A stretch of DNA of 64,000 bases. Source: Saccharum officinarum (lineage: Eukaryota; Streptophyta; Magnoliopsida; Poales; Poaceae). Every line of letters begins with the position of its first letter. Within the stretch, counting starts at the first letter, position 1. The position numbers were made by a program, and so were the translations under genes. The stretch spans positions 93,668,401-93,732,400 of the forward strand of contig CM036162.1 of NCBI GenBank assembly GCA_020631735.1, written 5' to 3'. The notes under the pieces were generated by a model. It was not told the DNA's origin. It did no database searches and saw only the letters and a list, made by a program, of their open reading frames with translations. Shown piece after piece: positions 56,641 to 64,000 of this stretch.

Positions 56641-56992
56641 CAACCAAAGTCGTTTCGCCAGGGTCGAGAGCTTCGGCCTGAGCGGACATCACTCCAGTCG
56701 CTTCGGAATCACCTCGGTCGCCCCTGTCTTCCTCGGTGTTCCCCTCCCAGAGCCAGGTACTCTTTGGCTCACGCCGTCCACCTCCTCCTCTCGACTCAAC
56801 CTCCACCTGAACCAAGTTTCAAACATCCTCACCTTCTGTCTTGCGTCTCCTCCGGTGTCTTTGAAAGCTCGGTCTAGTCGTCCCTTTGTGTTTACGGTTG
56901 CAGTCGCGTCGTCGAATGTAGCTCGTTTGGTTGCTCTGCGTAGTCCTCTTCGTTTGGGAGCTCTTGTGCTCGACGTCCATGTCGACGGTGCC

Positions 56993-58355
56993 ATGGCGGA
57001 GTCGGCGGCCGAACGGGTGGCCCGTGCTTTCAATGCCGCCCAACCGCCAATCACCAACGGCTCCTCGGGCACGACCAAAAGCACCTCCAGTCGTCGCCCC
57101 TTCCTTCTCACTCTGACTGGTGCTTCTCTCCCTCCTCTGCTCCCCTCACCGCCCACTGACACGCAGGCCAGTTTTTTTTTACTTTCGTGGCCACGGCATT
57201 AACCCAGGCACCGACCGCGCTGCTTCGCGTGGCACTGTGCGGCCCGTGCCTCCCTGCTCTGGCCGGCCACGCTCTTTCCTGGAAGCCGCGCTCTCACCTC
57301 CCCTCCCACCTCGCCCAAAACGCCCCATCGCCTACACTCCACAGTGGACCAACAACGCCTACTTTCGCTGTCTCGCACTCGACCACCACGTCCGCCACTG
57401 CCATGATCCTATCAGATGTCGTCGGTGTGGTTGTTCCGGCCACATAGAGCGCCATTGCCGCTCTTCCCGTCCTCCGCGCCAGCGGGCGTCGCCCAACTCC
57501 AGCTCTTCGCAGACCGAGACACGCCATGCCAGCTCCGGTTCGGCGTCTGCGACCGGGTCCCCGCGCGGGAACGCAGCGCCATCGCCGTCACCCGTCCCTC
57601 CTAGCGGGATTGAGCTGGAGGCCACTGATCTTGGAGCCGCCGCAGCGCCGCATGGTGTCGCGCAGCCGCCGGCTGACTCGCCAGTCGCGCCGGGGAACGT
57701 GCTGCCGGCTTCCTTCGGTCCCGGCGTGCCGCCCCTGGGATTCCAGAGGTTCTAGGGCCGCCCCTTCAACGAATGGCGCTCCGTGCCCGGCTTCGACTCC
57801 ATCTTCTTCGGCACCATCCAGGCCTTTCCTCTGGCGCTGCTGCCTCGTTTTCCGATTGTCCTGCCGCTACTCGCCGCGGTGGCAGACGCGCCGTCTGCGC
57901 CCGCTCCCGTTCCGCCGCTCCTCGCTCTGTCGTGGCACCCCACTGCGCCGAACGTGGATGCTGTGGACCCCTCGCTGGTTGTTCCCTCTCCGGCCGTGGT
58001 CTCGGGCTCGGTGCCCATCGAGCGGCCACCCCCTCAGCATCGCCGGGGCCGTCCGCCTGCTTCTGCTTCGGCACCCCGCTCTCAGCCTGCTCCTCAGCGG
58101 GCTAGTCCCCATCTCGCTGCCACCAACACGGGGTCCTTCGTCGACATGACCACCAAGGCCATTGCCCGCAAGGCCTTGCGTGAGTGCCTTGCCCCGTGCT
58201 CGGAGGAGCTTAAGAAGCAGGTCTCCCAACGCCGCATCCTCAAGAAGAACCCCCTCAAGGCGCTCGATCTCTCCCGTCTTGCCAAGGCTGCGGAGCTCGA
58301 CTCCTCGGCAAGGCGTGCGGTGGCAGTGGCAGCGGCCACTGGACGTTACCCATGA
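56993..58355 (+). pseudogene. LINE ORF1 (nucleic-acid-binding protein)
   Basis: The ATG at 56993 opens MAESAAERVARAFNAAQPP. The frame shifts near a T-run at 57172-57180. The continuing frame has a zinc-knuckle region (FRCLALDHHVRHC, then CRRCGCSGHIERHC), Pro/Ser-rich spacers and a TAG at 57753-57755, then runs on to 58355 with a basic C-terminal part (KKNPLKALDLSRLAKAAEL). Plant LINE ORF1 proteins bind the element RNA. Inactive here. Confidence 0.8.
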
Positions 58356-60795
58356 TCTCCATGCCCACCTCGTCGGGTTCATCGCCGCTCTGCTCCCCCT
58401 CCTGTTTGATGTTTGTTGGGTCCTCGCTTAGTCGTCGTGCTGTTGGTGCCCATGAGTCGTAGCCATCGTAACTTTGTTGTTCTCTCCTGGAATGTTCGTG
58501 GCCTCGGCCTATCTAATAAGTGTGTCATTGCTCGGGACAACATCAGTTTGCTTAAACCTTCTATTATGTGCTTGCAAGAGACTAAATTAGCTATTGATGA
58601 TGTGCGCATCTACCGTTCTTTTCTTCCTTTCCATCTCGATTGCTTCTACGCTCGCCCGGCCGTTGGCTCTTGCGGTGGCCTCCTCACCGCTTGGCCCTCG
58701 GCTTCCTTCGGTTTGATCAGTAGCTCCACATCTGCTTTTTCCGCCACTACAGTGTTGCAGTCAACATCCAGTAACAACTGTTTCGCCATAACTAACGTGT
58801 ATGGGCCTTCGGATCACTCGCTGACCGATCTCTTCTTGAACGATCTGTGTTCGGTCGCCGATTCTATCTCTGACCCTTGGCTGATGATCGGCGATTTCAA
58901 CCTTACTCGGTCCCCGGCCGATAAGAATAACTCTAACTTCAATTTATCCCTTGCTTCTCGTTTCAACCAAATGATTGATGTGCTGCAACTTATCGAGCTA
59001 CACCTCCGCGATCGCCTATTTACTTGGACTAATAAAAGGGCAGAGCCGACTCTGGCCAGATTAGATCGAGCTTTCATTTGCACCGGTTTTAGAGGTATGT
59101 ACCCAGCCACTTCCCTCACCTCGGGTTCCCGTCCCACCTCTGATCACACACCTATAGTTGCCACTATTCAAACCAATATCCTAAAACCAAGTGTCTTCAG
59201 GCTAGAGCGCTCCTAGCTATTGGACCCCTCCTTCCTACCCTCTGCTCTATCTGCTTGGCAATCTGCTCCTACCGCTGGGGATGCGGCCGACACACTTGTT
59301 GCACAGATCAAAGCGGCACGGCAGGCTTCAAAGGTTTGGCTGCGTAAGCATCGCTCTCCACCTCATATTTACCATAATTGCTACTTCATCATACGTCTTT
59401 TTGACTACTTGGAGGAGTTTAGAACTTTGATTCCAGGTGAACGGTGCCTGCGTGACCTCTGTTCTGAACGGCTGCAGCTCTTCCTCTGCCAGCGAGCTGC
59501 CTACTGGAAGCAAAGGGGCAAATATAGAGCACTGAAAGAAGGTGATGCTAACACAAAATTCTTTCATTCCCGTGCCACCGGCCGTCGAAGGAAGAATCAA
59601 ATTGCGGTTATCACTGTCGATGACATTCAGTAGATCAATCACCAGGACAAATCTGAGGCCATGACAGCATATTACAGTAACATATTGGGGCTCTCTGATG
59701 CTACGATGTGGAATTTTGAACTATCAGCCTTATATCACAGCGAGGATTTCCAGCTGCTTGATGATCTTGTCAGCCCGTTCACTGAAAATGAGGCTCTCCT
59801 TGCAATCAAGTCCATGAATGTGAATAGTGCTCTGGGTCCGGATGGTTTTGGACCTGCCTGGTACTCGGCTGCGTGGACAACTGTCAAAGCTGATGTTATG
59901 GCTTTTCTTACCAGCTTTCATGGCGGCGATGTGGACCTAGACCGCATCAACAGGGCACACATTGTACTCCTTACAAAATGTTCAGGGGCCACGGCGCCTA
60001 AAGACTTCAGACTGGTCTCTCTTCAGAACTGTCTAGTCAAAATTATCACCAAAATCCTAACAACAAGACTGCAACGTCATATTCAACAGCTCATTGATAT
60101 TGACCAAACGGGCTTCATCAAAGGATGTTCTATCTCTGAAAATTTTGTATATGCCACTGAACTTGTTCAACATTGTCACCGAAACAAGATTCCAACAGTT
60201 GTTCTTAAGCTAGATTTTGCCAAGGCCTTCGACTTAGTTTGTTGGGACAGCGTCCTCAAAATTCTTGCTGCTAGGGGCTTTCTGGATCATTGGCTGCAAT
60301 GGATGCAGGTGCTCTTCAGTACATCCCACTCTGCAGTTATGATCAATGGTTGCCCAGGAAATTGGATTCGGTGCAGGCGGGGGCTTAGGCAGGGAGATGC
60401 CTTATCTCCCTACCTATTCCTTCTTGTTGCTGATGTCCTGTAGCGGCTGATCAAGTGTGATGGTTCCATCCGTCATCCTGCAACTGACTGTCCGTGCCCC
60501 GTTCTTCAGTATGCTGACGATACTCTTCTTCTAGTTAGAGCTGAAATAACCGATATTCGGCGCCTTAAAGTTGTGCTTAATGATTTCACCTCCCCAACCG
60601 GGCTTAAGATCAACTACGCCAAGAGCACCCTTGTCCCCATGCATGCGCCCTTCGACCGCCTGCAGCGCATCGTTCACCTTCTCCAGTGTCAACAAGCAGG
60701 TTTCCCTCAGGTATATCTGGGTCTGCCTCTGTCCAACATCAAACTCAACCTCTCGGCCTTCGCACCTTTGATTGCCAAAGTAGATCAGCGACTGT

Positions 60796-62674
60796 TGTAA
60801 GGTCCAAATAGGCTAGATGGAGGGTGAATAGCCTAATTAAAACTTCTACAAGAATTACTTAACCACAAGTTAGTACGAAAGGTGGCGAAGCAAAAGCACT
60901 AGCTCTAACTAATTAAGCAAGCCACCTACACAAGTCTAGTACAAGGCTATCCACTAAACACAACAACAAACACAAGCTAGAAACAAGAAGTAATACGAGA
61001 GAAGAGCTTCGAGTGATTATACCGTCGTGTAGAGATGAGAAATACCAATCAATCAATCATACAATAGAAAACCTCGGGAAGAGAATGACACAAGAATTTA
61101 TCCCGAGGTTCACTTGCTTCCCGGCAAGCTACCCCCGTTGTGGCGATACACCCACTTGTCGGTTCGCGAGCTAATCGACTATCAAGAGTCGAGCCCTCGG
61201 CGGGTGCCGCACAACCACACACAAGATGGGGATCCTCCAAGCCACGAGCTCCACTAGAGTATCCAATTTGCGAACTCCCACGGGGAAGGATCAAGAACCC
61301 CTTACAACACTTGGTGAGGGCTCCAACAATCTCCAATTGCGAGCTCAATCACCTCCGCTGCTCCAAGTCATCTACCGTGTTGGGAAACACGGAAAGAGTA
61401 ACCAGAAATTCGCAGCAACTCGAAGATCAAGTGCCTCTAGAATGCAACTCTCAAGCAATGCACTTGAATCTCACTCAATCTCAATCAAGATGTGCAACTA
61501 AGCAAAGAGATGAGTGGAGGGGTTGTTCTCTAGCTCAAAGGATGTCTCTAGGTCTCAAAATATGCAAGAGATACCCTCAAACCCCGGATAACTTATATTT
61601 ATAGCAAAGGGGTACGCAGCTAGCCGTTACTGGACGACACAGTTCAAAACGTGCTGACCGGACGCACCGGTCAGGGTGACCAGACGCGTCCGGTCACTAC
61701 AGGACAAGCGTGAACAGTGCGTGTCAGAAGTTACCGTTGCTGTGACCGGACGCGCTCCAACGAATGACCGGACGCGCCGCTCAACTGACCGGACGCGCCG
61801 ATCGCACAGCACCACGAGCCTGCGAAGCAACGACCAGACGCGCTCTAGGCAACGACCGGACGCGACAGTGCCAGCATCTAGTTAGAGTCTAGTAAGCTTC
61901 CTCAACGACCGAACGCGTCCGATCGCGTGTGACCGGACACGCCGCGCGTCCGATCGACCTTGCGAACTTCAGTTCCCTCTGGGCGCCTGACCAGACGCGC
62001 CGGTCCCGCGAGTGACCGGACGCACCGGTTGCAAACCCTAACACCCACGCGCCTGACTGCTGCGTTGAATTGACCGGACGTGTCTGGTGCAGCGTCCGGT
62101 CACCTCTGTGACCTCCGTTCGCCTCCGTTTCTTTTCTGACTTCCGGCGTAGTGAAAAATAGGCATTTCACTTTCCCAAAAAGCGTCGAATGTGCTAACAC
62201 CACCAAGTGTACACCACCATGTGCATGTGTGTTACCATTTCACAAACATTTTCAAGGCGTTATGTTAGCTCTTTACTAGATCCTAATGCATATGCTCAAG
62301 ACATTGATCTAGTGGCACTTGATTCCCGAGCTAACCGTGATTGCCCCTCTTGATAGTCGGCTATGTATCCTAAACCCGGTCAATCACTTCTCTACTCATC
62401 TTAGACCGGTAAAAGGAAAACCCTATGGTTATACCTTTGCCTTGCGCTCTTAGATCCTTCTGCTCCACTTAATCATCATGTCCTTCATTTTATGTGCATC
62501 TCCACCATGATCATCATTTCATGTCCATACACCATCTCTTTGTGATCTTGTGGCCACTACTCCTTGCCACATACACCTTCATCACATGTGTTGCTTATGC
62601 CTAACTCAAAACACTTAACACATGGCATTAGCAACTTGGTGTCATTAATTACCAAAACAAAACTTGGGCTTTCA
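60796..62674 (+). mobile_element. Solo LTR (1,879 bp) with TSD ACTGT
   Basis: It begins TGTAAGGTCC and ends GGGCTTTCA, flanked by ACTGT at 60791-60795 and 62675-62679. Removing it plus one repeat rejoins the LINE frame exactly. A TATA-like CTTATATTTATAG lies at about 61588. No internal retrotransposon sequence is present, so it arose by LTR-LTR recombination. The strand is inferred from the TATA box and the TG/CA order. Confidence 0.9.
61665..62105. repeat. Degenerate GACCGGACGCG repeat cluster in the solo LTR
   Basis: Variants of TGACCGGACGCGCCGGTC occur about ten times at irregular spacing, some inverted. This is typical of one family of grass LTRs and has no coding meaning. Confidence 0.75.
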
Positions 62675-64000
62675 ACTGTCTGGGTGGCAGGCCGCTCTTC
62701 TCAACCATCAAGGTCGGCTGGTTCTTATCAATTCAGTCCTGGATGGCCTAGTCACCTACATGATGCAAGCTTTGGCCCTTCCGCCGGGAGTGATTACAGC
62801 TATTGATAGCAGGCGTCGAGCTTTTTTATGGTCTGGGAAAGATAAAACTAACGGTGCAAAATGTTTGGTTAATTGGGAAGATGTGCAGCGGCCAAGGACC
62901 GAGGGTGGCCTTGGGGTAAAAGACTTGGCTGCCCAGAACGCCTGCCTTTTGCTCAAGCTCCTACACCGCCTCCATCATCCGGGTCACTCTGCTTGGGCTG
63001 CCTAGGCACGTCAACATAAGAACCTGGTCAACATGAATGACAACGGCGATGGACACCACTGGTCTGCCCTCTGAGCCTTGCTCCCAGCGTACAGAGCCAT
63101 AATAAAGGTACAAATCGGTGATGGTGCAACTACATCCTTCTGGTGGGACACTTGGCTGGACGGTGTTGTGCTTGCAGTCACATTTCCTTGCCTGCTAACC
63201 CACTATACACAGCCGGATGCCATCGTTTTAGAAGTGCTTCACCACGGTCTCCTCCCCATGCTCGTGCCAAGACTGTCCTCGCAAGCAGCTGCTGAACTCA
63301 CCGCCCTAAATGATCAGATTGCTAATATCACCCTCACCACTCAGCCGGACAATCGGATCTCAAGGTTTGCGGATGCCCTCAACAATCTAAAAACTGCAGC
63401 ATTGTACTGGACATCCAATGCCAGCGACACACCAAGCCACAACTCCCGGTTCGTCTAGAATAACAGGGCACCCCCTCGGGTGCGTTTCTTTGGCTAGTTG
63501 CTACTCAACAACCATATCCAATGTCGTTCCAACCTTTTCATGAAGTACATACTTGAAGATGATATATGTGAGTTATGTGGAAACGCCGTGGAAACGGCAG
63601 ACCATCTCATCTTCCACTGTCCGGTGCCATCTCAATTTTGGAGCCACATCAGTTGGGCCGAGCAGGACATGCCACAGGTCGCTGATCTGTGGCAAATGAC
63701 TCGACCAGCACACATTTCAGCTAAGCACTTCTCCATGATGATCTTGCTTTGCTGCTGGCAGATATGGAATCATTGGCACGACGTTGTCTTTCGTCATCAG
63801 CAACCTTCTCTAAGCTGCCTTCTTCATTCGTGTAAAGAAGTGTGTCGCCTCTGGAGCAGTCGTCTTCGTCCTCAAGATCGCTCCTATGCTGACCTCTGGT
63901 GTAATCTATTTGTAATGAACTAAATTCATGTATCTGTACGTAACAAACTCAGGTGCACGGCACCCTCCATCCACCGGCTTGTCGGAATCAATGGAAAATC

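Larger units (their letters stand above)
58452..63923 (+). pseudogene. LINE ORF2 (endonuclease / reverse transcriptase), multiply broken
   Basis: The ATG at 58452 starts MSRSHRNFVVLSWNVRGLG. Endonuclease motifs are CLQETK, VYGPS, IGDFNLTRSP, LDRAF and SDHTPI (to 59216, TAG). Reverse transcriptase follows with SALGPDGFG, LVSLQNC, LDFAKAFD and GLRQGDALSPYLF, and the catalytic YADD at about 60510. Stops occur at 59214, about 59631 and 60441. The solo LTR at 60796-62674 splits the coding region, which resumes as GWQAALLNHQGRL. The C-terminal zinc-binding region is seen at about 63530-63640 (ELCGNAVETADHLIFHC). Function is lost. Confidence 0.88.
56640..64000 (+). mobile_element. Decayed L1-type LINE, split by a solo LTR
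   Basis: A GC-rich 5' part is followed by ORF1 (zinc-knuckle protein), ORF2 (endonuclease, reverse transcriptase, zinc-binding C-terminus) and a 3' UTR that runs off the window. The order and motifs are those of plant L1 elements. Many stops and frameshifts make it inactive. The 5' boundary is approximate and the poly(A) end is not in the window. Confidence 0.88.

Overview
This is a 64 kb window of plant nuclear DNA from a grass (Poaceae), most likely a panicoid of the Andropogoneae type (sorghum, sugarcane, Miscanthus group). The evidence is GT-AG introns in recognisable plant genes, grass-type Stowaway, hAT, Mutator, CACTA and Helitron elements, GC-rich first exons, a Ty3/gypsy chromovirus with very long LTRs, and L1-type LINEs. 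Genes are sparse and transposons dominate. A run of 100 N at 32725-32824 marks an assembly gap. The species assignment is an inference from overall character, not from a search.

Layout. 1-3540: first seven exons (298 codons) of an ITPK6/ITPK4-clade inositol phosphate kinase on the minus strand, cut by the left edge. 3.8-4.6 kb: long foldback Mutator-like element in its upstream flank. 5.1-5.5 kb and 22.3-22.7 kb: two related copies of a small plant-specific protein (MEGLIPFV family), the second frameshifted. 6.9-9.9 kb and 11.6-14.65 kb: a segmental duplication carrying a Ser/Pro-rich gene with RNA polymerase II CTD-like heptads. The left copy lacks its start codon and holds two hAT insertions with perfect 8-bp target duplications; the right copy is an intact 262-codon ORF. 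A CACTA element lies between them. 15.2-16.6 kb: LINE remnant and a 216-bp Helitron. 17.4-22 kb: a possible minus-strand transcription unit, a pyrimidine tract and an AT-rich tandem array. 23.1-24.6 kb: a 1.49-kb palindromic Mutator-like element with a perfect 9-bp target duplication. 25.7-26.4 kb: beta-tubulin pseudogene. 27.5-30.0 kb: intact three-exon COA5/PET191 gene. 31-33.9 kb: MITEs, the gap and GC-rich sequence.

33872-50012 is a young LTR retrotransposon, 16.1 kb, with about 4.85-kb LTRs and target duplication AGGCG. It has the gag-pol of a Tekay/Del-like chromovirus and, upstream of gag, an extra sense-strand ORF. The first 21 residues of that ORF after Met copy the histone H3 tail, followed by a coiled coil and, past a premature TGA, an acidic tail. 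Its LTRs also carry a three-exon, phase-compatible small ORF. The H3-tail ORF is the strongest candidate here for an undescribed system, because the same element's integrase ends in a chromodomain-like module, the class of domain that reads H3 tails. 50-55.6 kb holds gene fragments, including a RING-finger exon, ending at a Helitron-type 3' terminus at 55557. 56.6 kb to the right edge is a decayed L1-type LINE split by a 1.88-kb solo LTR.

Only COA5 and the ITPK6-like gene look like ordinary functional genes. The CTD-like ORF is intact but unproven.
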